DNA of 64,000 bases from contig NZ_JAQQPS010000026.1 of the NCBI RefSeq assembly GCF_036688685.1, positions 1-64,000 on the forward strand. Direction: 5' to 3'. Under the pieces are notes generated by a model that saw only the letters and a list, made by a program, of their open reading frames with translations, searched no databases and was not told the DNA's origin. Shown here in pieces: positions 37,586 to 47,114 of this stretch (the first letter of the stretch is position 1; every line of letters starts with the position of its first letter). The stretch is from JALYUM01 sp036688685. GTDB lineage: Bacteria > Pseudomonadota > Gammaproteobacteria > Burkholderiales > Burkholderiaceae_D. A program made the position numbers and the translations under genes.

Positions 37586-40174
37586 ATGATCGACCAGAAT
37601 GACATCCACCAGGCGCGCATCCTGCTGGTCGATGCCGATGCTGCGGCGCGCCAGTCGTTGGCCGCGTTGTTGGGCGCGAGCGGCTACGTGGCCGTCACGG
37701 GTACGGGGGACGGGCGCGCCGTCGCCGCGCTGCATGGTGCCACGCCGTTCGACCTGATCGTGCTCGATCTGGACCTGGACCTGGGCCTGCCCGGCTTCGA
37801 TGGCTTCTCCGTCATGGCCGCCTTGCGCGAACCCGGCCTGCACACCTGGCTGCCGGTGCTGGCGATCACCCAAAATGCCGCCTTGAAGCAGCGGGCGGTG
37901 GAAGCCGGGGCGCGCGATTTTCTCGACAAGCCTTTCGACCCGGTAGAGGTGCTCACGCGTGTCCACAATGTGCTGGAAGTGCGCCTGCTGCACCGCGAAG
38001 CGCACGATTACGGCGCCCACATGGAGCAGACCGTGCGCGACCGTACGGCCGAGCTGGAGCGCTTTCGCGGCGCCATGGACGCCACCGCCGACGCCATCTT
38101 CCTGATCGACACGCGCAGCATGGCCATCGTCGACGCCAGCGAGGGCGCCTGCCGCATGCTGGGCTACCGGCGCGACGAATTGCTGCGCCTCGACCCGGTC
38201 AAGCTCGGCATGGCCAAGCCCGACGAGCTCGCACGCCATGCGCGTCCGCGCAGCCCGCTGCGCGAACAGGACGTGATCGAGACCGAATTGCTGCGCGCCG
38301 ACGGCACTGGCGCGGTGCCGGTGGAAATCAGCTGGCAGTTGCAACCGGCGCCCGGCAGCGCCATGCTGATTGCCGTGGCACGTGACATCAGCGAGCGCCA
38401 GCAGGCCCAGCAGCGGCTGAAGCACCTGGCCAGTTACGATGCCCTGACCGGCTTGCCCAACCGGCGCCTGTTTTTCCAGAACCTGCGCGACGCCGTCGAA
38501 CTGGCCCAGGACAAGCACTGGCGCGTGGGCGTGCTGTTCCTCTCGCTCGACCGCTTCAAGAGCATCAACGATTCGCTGGGTGCGGCAACCGGCGACGAAT
38601 TGCTGCGCCAGTTCAGCACCCGGCTGGTCAATTGCGTGCACCTGCGCGACACCGTGGGGCGCCTGGGCGGCGACGAATTTGCGCTCATCCTGACGATGCC
38701 GCGCGACCAGCAGGAAGCGGCGCAGGTGGCCAACGAAGTGCGCGACGCGCTGCGCGCGCCGTTCGACCTGCACGGCCAGCAAGCCATGCTGACCGCCTCG
38801 ATCGGCATCGCCATGTATCCGGACGACGCCACCGATCCCGGCACCCTCGTCAAGTATGCCGACACGGCCATGGTGCGCGCACGCGAAGCGGGCCGCGACG
38901 GTTACCGCTTTTTTACCAGCGGCATGAACGTGCAGGTGCTGGCGCGGCTCGACCTGGAACTGGCGCTGCGCGACGCGCTGGCGCTGGACCAGTTCGTGCT
39001 GCACTACCAGCCCAAGCTGAACCTGAACACCGGCCGCATCAGCGGCGTCGAGGCGCTGCTGCGCTGGAACCGGCCCGGCTACGGCCTGGTCTATCCGGTC
39101 CAGTTCGTGTCGATCCTGGAAGAAACCGGCATGGTGGTGCGGGTCGGCGACTGGATCATCGATACGGCTTGCCGCCAGATCGCCGCCTGGGGCAAGGAGG
39201 GCGTGACCGACCTGCGCGTGGCAGTCAACGTGTCGAGCCGCCAGTTCGTCGAGGGTGACCTGGAAGGCGCCATCCGCGCTGCGCTGGGGCGGCACCAGAT
39301 CGACCCGTGCATGCTGGAACTGGAGCTGACCGAAAGCGCGCTGATGTCGCATGCCGAGCACACCATCGAAGTGCTGGGGCGCTTGAAGGCACTCGGCATC
39401 ACGATTGCCATCGACGATTTCGGCACCGGCTATTCGTCGCTGGCGTATTTAAAACGCTTCCCGATCGACAAGCTGAAAATCGATATCGCGTTTGTGCGCG
39501 ACATCACCACCAACCCGGACGACGCCGCCATCGCGCTGGCCATCATCAGCATGGCGCACAGCCTGCACATGCAGGTGGTGGCCGAGGGCGTCGAGTCGCG
39601 CGCCCAGATGGCGTATCTGCGCCGCAACCGCTGTGACGACATCCAGGGCTTTCACTATTCGCGCGCGCTGCCGGCGGCCGAACTGGCGCACCTGGTGCGC
39701 GACAACGCCGAACGGCCCGAAGCGCCCGCCACCAACGACGGCAACCTGCAAACGGTGCTGGTGGTGGACAACGACGTGAGCGTGCTGGCGTCGCTGCACC
39801 GCCTGTTCCGGCGCGACGGCTACCGCGTGCTGACGGCCGCATCGCCCGCCGAGGCCTTCGAATTGCTGGCCCTGTATCCGGTGCAGGTGATTCTGTGCGA
39901 CCAGCGCCTGCCAGCCATGAGCGGCACCGAATTGCTCAGCAAGGTCAAGGACATGTATCCGGACACGGTGCGCATCATCCTGTCGGGCGACACCCGCATC
40001 GACGAAGTACTCGACGCCATCAACCGCGGCGCCATCGACCGCTTCTACACCAGGCCGCTGGTCGACGCCGAACTGCGCGAACACCTGCGCCAGGCGTTCC
40101 AGCACTATTGGGCGGTGCACGATCCGTTTGACGACCGCAAGCGGCCACGGCTGGAGGCGCCGGCCGCGGCCTAA
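37586..40174 (+). CDS. REC-PAS-GGDEF-EAL-REC cyclic-di-GMP signalling protein
   Basis: About 862 residues from ATG 37586. Domain order: receiver (about 8-125, Asp in VLDLDLDL, Lys in FLDKPFDP), coiled linker, PAS (about 165-270), GGDEF (about 285-450, intact GGDEF at 361-365), EAL (about 462-715, intact EALLRW at 489 and DDFGTGYSSLAYL), then a second receiver (about 735-850, ILCDQRLPAMSG). The autoinhibitory I-site is HLRD rather than RxxD. The conserved Lys of the last receiver is Arg (YTRPL). Both synthesis and breakdown of c-di-GMP look possible. No histidine kinase is adjacent. The gene ends overlapping thiL by 4 nt. Confidence 0.92.
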   Translation: MIDQNDIHQARILLVDADAAARQSLAALLGASGYVAVTGTGDGRAVAALHGATPFDLIVLDLDLDLGLPGFDGFSVMAALREPGLHTWLPVLAITQNAALKQRAVEAGARDFLDKPFDPVEVLTRVHNVLEVRLLHREAHDYGAHMEQTVRDRTAELERFRGAMDATADAIFLIDTRSMAIVDASEGACRMLGYRRDELLRLDPVKLGMAKPDELARHARPRSPLREQDVIETELLRADGTGAVPVEISWQLQPAPGSAMLIAVARDISERQQAQQRLKHLASYDALTGLPNRRLFFQNLRDAVELAQDKHWRVGVLFLSLDRFKSINDSLGAATGDELLRQFSTRLVNCVHLRDTVGRLGGDEFALILTMPRDQQEAAQVANEVRDALRAPFDLHGQQAMLTASIGIAMYPDDATDPGTLVKYADTAMVRAREAGRDGYRFFTSGMNVQVLARLDLELALRDALALDQFVLHYQPKLNLNTGRISGVEALLRWNRPGYGLVYPVQFVSILEETGMVVRVGDWIIDTACRQIAAWGKEGVTDLRVAVNVSSRQFVEGDLEGAIRAALGRHQIDPCMLELELTESALMSHAEHTIEVLGRLKALGITIAIDDFGTGYSSLAYLKRFPIDKLKIDIAFVRDITTNPDDAAIALAIISMAHSLHMQVVAEGVESRAQMAYLRRNRCDDIQGFHYSRALPAAELAHLVRDNAERPEAPATNDGNLQTVLVVDNDVSVLASLHRLFRRDGYRVLTAASPAEAFELLALYPVQVILCDQRLPAMSGTELLSKVKDMYPDTVRIILSGDTRIDEVLDAINRGAIDRFYTRPLVDAELREHLRQAFQHYWAVHDPFDDRKRPRLEAPAAA

Positions 40175-41142
40175 CTTGTGAAGTGGTCCCAGCCGCGCAG
40201 GCCAAGGTCAAGTGCCCGGCCAGCGCTGTCGACCCAGCGCAGGCCGGGCAGGGCGTCGATGGTGCCCACCCGCGTGACCGGCGTGGCGCAGGCCAGGCCG
40301 GCCTGCAGGATGGCCTGGCGCTGGTGCGGTGGCGCCGTGAAGCACAGCTCATAGTCGTCGCCGCCGGCCACCGTGAAGCGGCGCCGCAGCGCCTGATCTT
40401 GCGTGGCCAGCACGGGGCCGGCCGGCAGCGCGTCGGCGTCGAGCGTGGCGCCGACGTTCGAGGCCGCCAGGATGTGGCCCAGATCGCCGATCAGGCCATC
40501 GGAGATATCCAGCGCCGCGTGGGCCAGGCCGCCTTCGGCCAGCAACCGGCCCAGCGCCACGCGCGGCGTTGGCATGTGCATGCGCGGCGCGGCCAGGGCC
40601 AGTTGTTCCGGCGTCAGCGTCTGCTCGTGCCAGTAGGCGCCCAGCGCCAGGCGGGCGTCGCCCAGCGTGCCCGAGATCCAGACCTCGTCGCCCACCTGCG
40701 CTGCTGCGCGCCGCAGCGCCTGGCCGGGAGACAATTCGCCGAACACGGTGATGCAGATGGTCAGCGGTCCCTTGGTGGTGTCGCCGCCGATCAGTTCACA
40801 GCCGAATGCATCGGCGATGGCGAACAGGCCGGCACTAAAACCGGCCAGCCAGTCGCGCTTTGCTTCCGGCAGCGCCAGCGCCAGCGTGAAGGCGGTGGGA
40901 CGCGCGCCCATCGCGGCCAGGTCGGACAGGTTCACGGCCAGACTTTTGTGGCCCAGCATGCGTGCGTCGGCCCCGGCGAAGAAGTGGCGGCCTTCCACCA
41001 GCATGTCTGACGAAATGGCCATCTGGCGACCCGGCGTGGGTTGCAGCAGGGCGCAATCGTCGCCAATGCCGAGGACGGTGCTGGCGTGTCCAGGACGGGG
41101 GCGCTGGAAGTATTGTTTGATGAGGTCGAATTCGGAGAGCAT
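40171..41142 (-). CDS. thiL: Thiamine-monophosphate kinase
   Basis: 323 residues: MLSEFDLIKQYFQRP at the start, the Mg-binding GIGDDCALLQP, SSDMLVEGRHFF, the LSDLAAMGARPTAF block, GDTTKGPLTICITVFGE, and ALDISDGLIGDLGHIL. It phosphorylates thiamine monophosphate to thiamine pyrophosphate. It is convergent with the signalling gene, with a 4-nt overlap of the two ends, and divergent from maeB. Confidence 0.96.
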   Translation of the reverse strand: MLSEFDLIKQYFQRPRPGHASTVLGIGDDCALLQPTPGRQMAISSDMLVEGRHFFAGADARMLGHKSLAVNLSDLAAMGARPTAFTLALALPEAKRDWLAGFSAGLFAIADAFGCELIGGDTTKGPLTICITVFGELSPGQALRRAAAQVGDEVWISGTLGDARLALGAYWHEQTLTPEQLALAAPRMHMPTPRVALGRLLAEGGLAHAALDISDGLIGDLGHILAASNVGATLDADALPAGPVLATQDQALRRRFTVAGGDDYELCFTAPPHQRQAILQAGLACATPVTRVGTIDALPGLRWVDSAGRALDLGLRGWDHFTS

Positions 41143-41263
41143 GCCCGATTTTAACGCCAGCGCAGCGTTTGCCCCGACCTTCGTAAAAATACCTACCGGG
41201 ATGAAAGTTCCAGTCTGATAAAATCGCAGACCCCACCCCTTGGTTCAGGAAGGCTGTCAAAGC

Positions 41264-43579
41264 ATGGATTCGTCACCGGATAAAAAAGAAGAGCGTCGCC
41301 AGCAGTTGCGCGTTGCAGCACTCGAATACCACCAGTTCCCTACGCCTGGCAAGATCAGCGTCACGCCGACCAAGGGCTTGCTGAACCAGCGCGACCTGGC
41401 CCTGGCGTACTCGCCGGGCGTCGCTGCCCCATGCGAAGAAATCGTCAAGGACCCGGCCAACGCCTATAAATATACGGCGCGCGGCAACCTGGTCGCCGTC
41501 ATCACCAACGGCACCGCCGTGCTGGGCCTGGGTAACATCGGCCCGCTGGCCTCGAAGCCGGTGATGGAAGGCAAGGGCGTCCTGTTCAAGAAGTTTGCCG
41601 GCATCGACGTGTTCGACATCGAGATCGCCGAGAACGACCCGGATAAACTGGTCGACATCATCGCCTCGCTGGAGCCGACCTTTGGCGGCGTCAATCTGGA
41701 AGACATCAAGGCGCCGGAGTGCTTCTACATCGAGCGCCAGTTGCGCGAGCGGATGAAAATTCCGGTCTTCCACGATGACCAGCACGGCACCGCGATCATC
41801 GTCGGCGCGGCCATCCTGAACGGCATGAAAGTTGTCAACAAGGATATCAAAAACTGCAAGCTGGTGGTGTCGGGCGCGGGCGCCGCGGCGCTGGCCTGCC
41901 TCGACCTGATCGTCGACTTGGGCTTCCCGATCGAAAACATCTTTGTGACCGACCTGGCCGGCGTGGTCTACACCGGCCGCGTCGAGCTGATGGATCCGGA
42001 CAAGGCCCGCTTCGCCCAGGACACACCACTGCGCTCCCTGGCCGAAGTCATGCCGGGCGCCGATATTTTCCTCGGCCTGTCCGCCGGCGGCGTGCTGAAA
42101 CCAGAGATGGTGATCGGGATGGCGCCGAATCCATTGATCATGGCCCTCGCCAACCCGCACCCGGAAATTTTGCCGGAAGAAGCCAAGGCCGTGCGCAGCG
42201 ATGCCATCATTGCCACCGGGCGCTCGGACTATCCGAACCAGGTCAACAACGTCCTGTGCTTCCCCTACATTTTCCGCGGCGCCCTCGATTGCGGCGCCAC
42301 CACCATCACGCGCGAAATGGAAATTGCGGTGGTGCACGCGATTGCCGCCCTGGCCCACGCCGAGCAGTCGGATGTGGTTGCCACGACCTACGGCATCGCC
42401 AATCTGTCGTTCGGCCCGGAATACCTGATCCCGATGCCGTTTGACCCGCGCCTGCTGATCCATATCGCGCCTGCGGTGGCCAAGGCCGCCGAGGATTCGG
42501 GCGTGGCAACGCGTCCGATCGCCGACCTGGAAGCCTACGCCGAGAGCCTGCAGCAATTTGTCTACCGCAGCGGCACCTTCATGAAGCCGCTGTTCCAGAT
42601 CGCCAAGACCGCGCCGCCGGAAATGAAGCGCATCGTCTACGCTGAAGGCGAAGAAGAACGCATCCTGCGCGCCGTGCAAGTGGTGGTCGACGAAAAACTG
42701 GCGCGCCCGATCCTGGTCGGCCGTCCGGCCGTGCTCGCCGCGCGCATCGAAAAATTCGGCCTGCGCCTCAAAATGGGCGAGCATTTCGACGTCATCAATC
42801 CGGACTTCGACGAGCGCTACCGCGACTACTGGCAGACCTATTTCGGCATCACCAACCGGAAAGGTGTGACGCAGGAAATGGCCAAGCTGGAAATGCGCCG
42901 CCGCCACACGCTGATCGGCGCGATGATGATCCACAAGGGCGACGCTGACGGCATGATTTGCGGCACCTTCGGCACCACCAACCTGCACCTGCATTACATC
43001 GACCAGGTGCTGGGCATGCGCCCGGGCGCGAATGTATATGCGGCAATGAATTTCCTGATCATGCCGGACCGCCAGCTGGCGCTGGTCGACACCCACGTCA
43101 ACGAAAACCCGACCGCCGAGCAACTGGCTGACATCACCATCCTGGCGGCCGAGGAAATGGAACGCTTCGGCATCCAGCCGCACGCCGCCTTGCTGTCGCA
43201 CTCGAACTTTGGTTCGGCCAACAGCGAATCGGCCAAAAAGATGCGTGCCGCACTGGCACTGGTGCAGCAAAAGGCGCCAGGCCTGGAAGTCGATGGCGAG
43301 ATGCACGGCGACGCGGCGCTGAATACGGCGCTGCGCAACAAGGTGATGCCGACCTCAACGCTGAAAAACGACGCGAATTTGCTGGTGATGCCGAATATGG
43401 ATGCCGCCAACATTTCGTACAACCTGCTGAAAACCGCTGCCGGCAACGGCATCGCGATCGGCCCGGTGTTGCTCGGTTGCGCCAAGCCTGTGCACATCCT
43501 GACGCCGTCGGCGACGGTGCGCCGCATCGTCAACATGACGGCGTTGTGCGTGGTGGATGCGGTCTCGCAGCGTCCGTAA
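41264..43579 (+). CDS. maeB: NADP-dependent malic enzyme (MaeB type)
   Basis: 771 residues from ATG 41264 (AGGAAGG upstream). The N-terminal malic-enzyme half has the catalytic region LALAYSPGVAAPCEEI, GNLVAVITNGTAVLGLGNIG, FHDDQHGTAIIVGAAI and the nucleotide fold VVSGAGAAALACLDL. The C-terminal half (about 430-771) is a phosphotransacetylase-like domain (MKRIVYAEGEEERILRA, LLGCAKPVHILTPSATVRRI), as in all large MaeB enzymes, where it is regulatory. It converts malate to pyruvate, CO2 and NADPH. Confidence 0.96.
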   Translation: MDSSPDKKEERRQQLRVAALEYHQFPTPGKISVTPTKGLLNQRDLALAYSPGVAAPCEEIVKDPANAYKYTARGNLVAVITNGTAVLGLGNIGPLASKPVMEGKGVLFKKFAGIDVFDIEIAENDPDKLVDIIASLEPTFGGVNLEDIKAPECFYIERQLRERMKIPVFHDDQHGTAIIVGAAILNGMKVVNKDIKNCKLVVSGAGAAALACLDLIVDLGFPIENIFVTDLAGVVYTGRVELMDPDKARFAQDTPLRSLAEVMPGADIFLGLSAGGVLKPEMVIGMAPNPLIMALANPHPEILPEEAKAVRSDAIIATGRSDYPNQVNNVLCFPYIFRGALDCGATTITREMEIAVVHAIAALAHAEQSDVVATTYGIANLSFGPEYLIPMPFDPRLLIHIAPAVAKAAEDSGVATRPIADLEAYAESLQQFVYRSGTFMKPLFQIAKTAPPEMKRIVYAEGEEERILRAVQVVVDEKLARPILVGRPAVLAARIEKFGLRLKMGEHFDVINPDFDERYRDYWQTYFGITNRKGVTQEMAKLEMRRRHTLIGAMMIHKGDADGMICGTFGTTNLHLHYIDQVLGMRPGANVYAAMNFLIMPDRQLALVDTHVNENPTAEQLADITILAAEEMERFGIQPHAALLSHSNFGSANSESAKKMRAALALVQQKAPGLEVDGEMHGDAALNTALRNKVMPTSTLKNDANLLVMPNMDAANISYNLLKTAAGNGIAIGPVLLGCAKPVHILTPSATVRRIVNMTALCVVDAVSQRP

Positions 43580-43591
43580 ATCGTGAAGGCC

Positions 43592-43614
43592 GGGGCGAGC
43601 GCAAAGTTCGCCCC
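43592..43614 (+). terminator. Possible terminator hairpin after maeB
   Basis: 7-bp stem GGGGCGA/TCGCCCC, 12 nt after the maeB stop, with no T run. It sits at the start of a 274-bp gene-free stretch that is strikingly AT-rich towards its end (about 43690-43790) and holds a small inverted repeat TGCAC/GTGCA around 43752-43769; this is the likely promoter region for gmd. Confidence 0.4.
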
Positions 43615-43853
43615 AATTGACGCCAGGTTGAGACCGGTCATGAAGTTCAACATGCACGCGCACGGCCACATTATCAGACGTAACAATAGGTAAGGACGGC
43701 TGCCGCGGCCAGTTGACACCGCGATAATGCGACAATATTCAGACAAATTTGCACCATATATCGTGCATTTTTGATAATTAAAACGATGGCGCCGTCTGGT
43801 AGACTTTCTGGTTGCCGTCCGGTCCAGTGGACGCACACCTTACTTACTATCCC

Positions 43854-44906
43854 ATGACGACTATGCAAGCGACGAAGAAAGCCCTCATTACGGGCATTAC
43901 CGGCCAGGACGGCGCCTATCTTGCCGAACTGTTGCTGGCGAAGGGTTACCATGTCACCGGTACCTTCCGCCGTTCGAGCTCGGTCAACTTCTGGCGTATC
44001 GATGAGCTCGGTGTACAGGCCCATCCCAACCTGACACTGGTCGAATACGACCTGACCGACCTGGCCTCGAGCATCCGCCTGATCCAGAACGTCCAGCCGG
44101 ACGAGGTGTACAACCTGGCGGCGCAAAGTTTTGTCGGTGTGTCGTTCGACCAGCCGCTGGCCACCGCGGCCATTACTGGTATCGGCCCGGTGCACCTGCT
44201 CGAAGCGATCCGCACGGTGAATCCGAAGATCCGCTTCTACCAGGCGTCCACGTCCGAAATGTTCGGGCTGGTGCAAGCCGTGCCACAAATCGAATCGACC
44301 CCGTTCTATCCACGCAGCCCGTATGGTGTGGCCAAGCTGTACGCGCACTGGATGACGGTCAATTACCGCGAGTCGTACGATATTTTCGGCGCCTCCGGCA
44401 TCCTGTTCAACCACGAATCGCCGCTGCGCGGGCGTGAATTCGTCACCCGCAAAATCACCGACTCGGTCGCCAAGATCCAGCTCGGCAAGCTCGATGTCCT
44501 GGAACTGGGCAATATGGACGCGAAACGCGACTGGGGTTTCGCCAAGGAATACGTCGAGGGCATGTGGCGCATGCTGCAGGCCGACAAGCCTGACACCTTC
44601 GTGCTGGCCACCAACCGCACCGAAACCGTCCGCGACTTCGTCACCATGGCATTCAAGGCCACCGACGTTGCCATCGAATGGAAGGGCAGCGGGGAAAACG
44701 AAACCGGCCATTGCGCCCGTACCGGCAAGCAGCTGGTGCGTGTCAGCCCGAAATTCTACCGTCCGGCCGAAGTCGAGCTCCTCATTGGCGACCCGGCCAA
44801 GGCCACGCGCGAACTGGGCTGGAAACCTGCCACCACGCTCGAGCAGCTGTGCCAGATGATGGTCGATGCCGACCTGCGCCGCAACAAGCACGGTTTTTCG
44901 TTCTAA
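43854..44906 (+). CDS. gmd: GDP-mannose 4,6-dehydratase
   Basis: 350 residues from ATG 43854 (ATG 43863 is an alternative). Motifs: KALITGITGQDGAYLAELLL (Rossmann), TGTFRRSSSVNFWRIDEL, FYQASTSEMFG, YPRSPYGVAKLYAHW (YxxxK of the SDR family) and LFNHESPLRGREFVTRKIT. It converts GDP-D-mannose to GDP-4-keto-6-deoxymannose, the common precursor of GDP-L-fucose and GDP-D-rhamnose. The next gene begins 1 nt after its stop. Confidence 0.96.
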   Translation: MTTMQATKKALITGITGQDGAYLAELLLAKGYHVTGTFRRSSSVNFWRIDELGVQAHPNLTLVEYDLTDLASSIRLIQNVQPDEVYNLAAQSFVGVSFDQPLATAAITGIGPVHLLEAIRTVNPKIRFYQASTSEMFGLVQAVPQIESTPFYPRSPYGVAKLYAHWMTVNYRESYDIFGASGILFNHESPLRGREFVTRKITDSVAKIQLGKLDVLELGNMDAKRDWGFAKEYVEGMWRMLQADKPDTFVLATNRTETVRDFVTMAFKATDVAIEWKGSGENETGHCARTGKQLVRVSPKFYRPAEVELLIGDPAKATRELGWKPATTLEQLCQMMVDADLRRNKHGFSF

Positions 44907-44907
44907 G

Positions 44908-45867
44908 ATGCCCCACGCGGCACCATCCCCACGGCGCGAAGGCGCTGACAAGCGCGCCTTGATCACCGGCCTGGCGGGGTTCACCGGTTACTACATGGCG
45001 CTGGAACTGGCGGCGGCGGGTTACCGCGTGTTTGGCACGGTCATGCCGGGCACGCGCTTCGACCAGGCCGCAAGCGGCGTTGACGCGCAGGACGTGTTTG
45101 CCGTCGACCTGTGCGATGCGGCTGCCGTGGCAGCAGTCGTCGGGCAGGTGCGGCCGGACGTGGTGTTGCACCTGGCCGGTATCGCCTTTGTGGCCCATGC
45201 CAACGTCGACCTGATGTATGCCGTGAATGTGGTGGGCAGCCGCAACCTGCTGGCGGCACTGGCCGCGTCGGCGCACCGGCCCGGCGCCGTGCTGCTGGCG
45301 TCGTCGGCGAACATCTACGGCAACGCCGACGTCGCCGTCATCGACGAAAGCGTGGCGCCGGCGCCGGCCAACGACTACGCCGTCAGCAAACTGGCGATGG
45401 AATACATGGCGCGCTTGTGGATGGATCGCTTGCCGATCATCCTCGCGCGCCCGTTCAACTACACCGGCGTCGGCCAGGCCGAGAATTTCCTGCTGCCCAA
45501 AATCGTCAGCCATTTCCGCCGCGGCGCGCGCGAAATCGAATTGGGCAACCTGGCCATCGCGCGCGACTTCTCCGATGTCCGTTCGGTGGTGCGCAGCTAC
45601 CGCGCCCTGGTGGCGGCGGCACCGGCTGCGCTGGGGCCGAATCCGGCATTCAATGTTTGCTCCGGCCACTCCACGTCGCTGCGCAGCGTGGTCGCCATGA
45701 TGGAAGAGATTGCCGGCTACAAAATCGAGGTGAGGGTCAACCCGGCTTTTGTGCGCAGCAACGATGTGCTCACCCTGACCGGCAGCCGGGCCAAGCTCGA
45801 CCAGGTCATCGGCGCCGTCGAACAGTGTACGCTGGCCGATACGCTGCGCTGGATGTACCGCGCGTGA
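44908..45867 (+). CDS. rmd: GDP-6-deoxy-D-mannose reductase-like SDR enzyme
   Basis: 319 residues: ADKRALITGLAGFTGYYMAL (Rossmann), HLAGIAFVAHANVDLMYAVN, LLASSANIYGN, the SDR YxxxK in NDYAVSKLAMEYMARLW, and RPFNYTGVGQAENFLLPKIV. The composition and pairing with gmd point to Rmd, which reduces the keto intermediate to GDP-D-rhamnose. An L-fucose route (WcaG) is less likely since the sequence lacks that family's bifunctional pattern. It overlaps the glycosyltransferase start by 4 nt (GTGA). Confidence 0.85.
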   Translation: MPHAAPSPRREGADKRALITGLAGFTGYYMALELAAAGYRVFGTVMPGTRFDQAASGVDAQDVFAVDLCDAAAVAAVVGQVRPDVVLHLAGIAFVAHANVDLMYAVNVVGSRNLLAALAASAHRPGAVLLASSANIYGNADVAVIDESVAPAPANDYAVSKLAMEYMARLWMDRLPIILARPFNYTGVGQAENFLLPKIVSHFRRGAREIELGNLAIARDFSDVRSVVRSYRALVAAAPAALGPNPAFNVCSGHSTSLRSVVAMMEEIAGYKIEVRVNPAFVRSNDVLTLTGSRAKLDQVIGAVEQCTLADTLRWMYRA

Positions 45868-47075
45868 ACCACCTGGCCATCCCGGATGAAATTGCGCCGG
45901 CCGTGCAGCCGGTGAGCAAGGGCAGTACCTTGCGCGTCCTGCATTTCTATAAAACCTACTATCCCGATTCGGTTGGCGGTATCGAGCAGGTGATCCGCCA
46001 GCTGGCAGTCGGTACCACCCGGCTGGGCATGCACAACGTGGTGTTGTCGCTGTCGCGCGCCAAAGATCTCGAGCCGATCAGCTTCGAAGGCCATACCGTG
46101 GTGCGGGTGCCGCTCGACTTCGAAATTGCATCGAATGGATTCTCGATCGCCGCGTTGACAGCGCTGGCGCGCCTGGCCGCCGAATGCGATGTCGTGCATT
46201 ACCATTTTCCATGGCCATTCATGGACCTGGCCCACTTCCTGGCGCGCGTGTCGAAACCCACCGTGGTGACGTATCACTCGGATATCGTGCGCCAGAAAAT
46301 GCTGCTGCGCCTGTATGCGCCCCTCAAGCAGCGGTTTTTGTGCAGCGTCGATGCCATCGTCGCCACCTCGCCCAATTACATGGCCTCGTCGACCGTGCTG
46401 GAACGCTACCGCGACAAGACCCGCATCATCACCTACGGCCTCGACAAGAGCACCTATCCCGCGCCGGATGCGCAGCGGCTGGCGTACTGGCGCGACAAAG
46501 TCGGCATCAAATTTTTCTTGTTCGTGGGTGTGCTACGCTACTACAAGGGTTTGCATGTGCTGCTCGATGCGGTGGCCAATACCGACTACCCTGTCGTGAT
46601 CGTGGGCGCCGGGCCGATCGAAAACGAACTGAAAGCCCATGCAGCACGGCTGGGCCTGGCCCACGTGATGTTCGTCGGCCAGCTCGACGATGCCGACAAG
46701 GTGGCATTGCTGACCTTGTGCTACGCCATGGCGTTCCCGTCGCACCTGCGCTCGGAAGCCTTTGGCATCTCGCTGCTGGAAGGCGCGATGTTTGGCAAAC
46801 CCATGATTTCCAGTGAAATCGGTACCGGCACCACGTATATCAACATCGATGGCGACACTGGCCTGGTGGTGCCGCCGGACGATTCGCCGGCGTTTGGCGC
46901 CGCCATGCGTACCTTGTGGGAAAATCCTGCACTGGCGGCAGCGATGGGCAAACGGGCCGCCCTGCGCTACGAAGAATTGTTTACTGCCGAGCGCATGGCC
47001 GCCAATTACGCGGCGCTGTATCAGGAATTGGTGGCACGCCATGCCGCCGTCGCGCTGGCAGCCGACGCCAACTGA
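45864..47075 (+). CDS. GT4 glycosyltransferase, likely rhamnosyl- or mannosyltransferase
   Basis: 403 residues from GTG 45864, which overlaps the rmd stop. The N-terminal domain carries RVLHFYKTYYPDSVGGIEQV and VVHYHFPWPFMDL. The C-terminal domain has FLFVGVLRYYKGLHVLLDAV, PVVIVGAGPIENELK, FVGQLDDADK and the donor-binding SEAFGISLLEGAMFGKPMIS (EX7E). It resembles WbpZ/WbdB-type GT4 enzymes that use GDP-mannose or GDP-rhamnose. Co-translation with gmd/rmd suggests that it uses the GDP-D-rhamnose they make, perhaps for a glycolipid or LPS. Confidence 0.88.
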   Translation: MNHLAIPDEIAPAVQPVSKGSTLRVLHFYKTYYPDSVGGIEQVIRQLAVGTTRLGMHNVVLSLSRAKDLEPISFEGHTVVRVPLDFEIASNGFSIAALTALARLAAECDVVHYHFPWPFMDLAHFLARVSKPTVVTYHSDIVRQKMLLRLYAPLKQRFLCSVDAIVATSPNYMASSTVLERYRDKTRIITYGLDKSTYPAPDAQRLAYWRDKVGIKFFLFVGVLRYYKGLHVLLDAVANTDYPVVIVGAGPIENELKAHAARLGLAHVMFVGQLDDADKVALLTLCYAMAFPSHLRSEAFGISLLEGAMFGKPMISSEIGTGTTYINIDGDTGLVVPPDDSPAFGAAMRTLWENPALAAAMGKRAALRYEELFTAERMAANYAALYQELVARHAAVALAADAN

Positions 47076-47114
47076 GTCAAACGCACGATCACCGGTTCAA
47101 GTGGGGTTTCAGGC

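Noticed and set aside
41273..43306. A 677-codon minus-strand frame across maeB
   Set aside because: It lies opposite a complete malic enzyme. Its length reflects the GC-rich codon bias rather than coding.
43592..43853. A small RNA or riboswitch upstream of gmd
   Set aside because: The AT-rich promoter-like region and one short inverted repeat do not match any riboswitch or RNA family I can recognise.
45111..45863. Upstream extension of the GT4 glycosyltransferase frame through rmd
   Set aside because: The residues before position 45864 are a frame-shifted reading of the rmd gene. GTG 45864 fits the GTGA overlap and the start of the conserved GT4 sequence.
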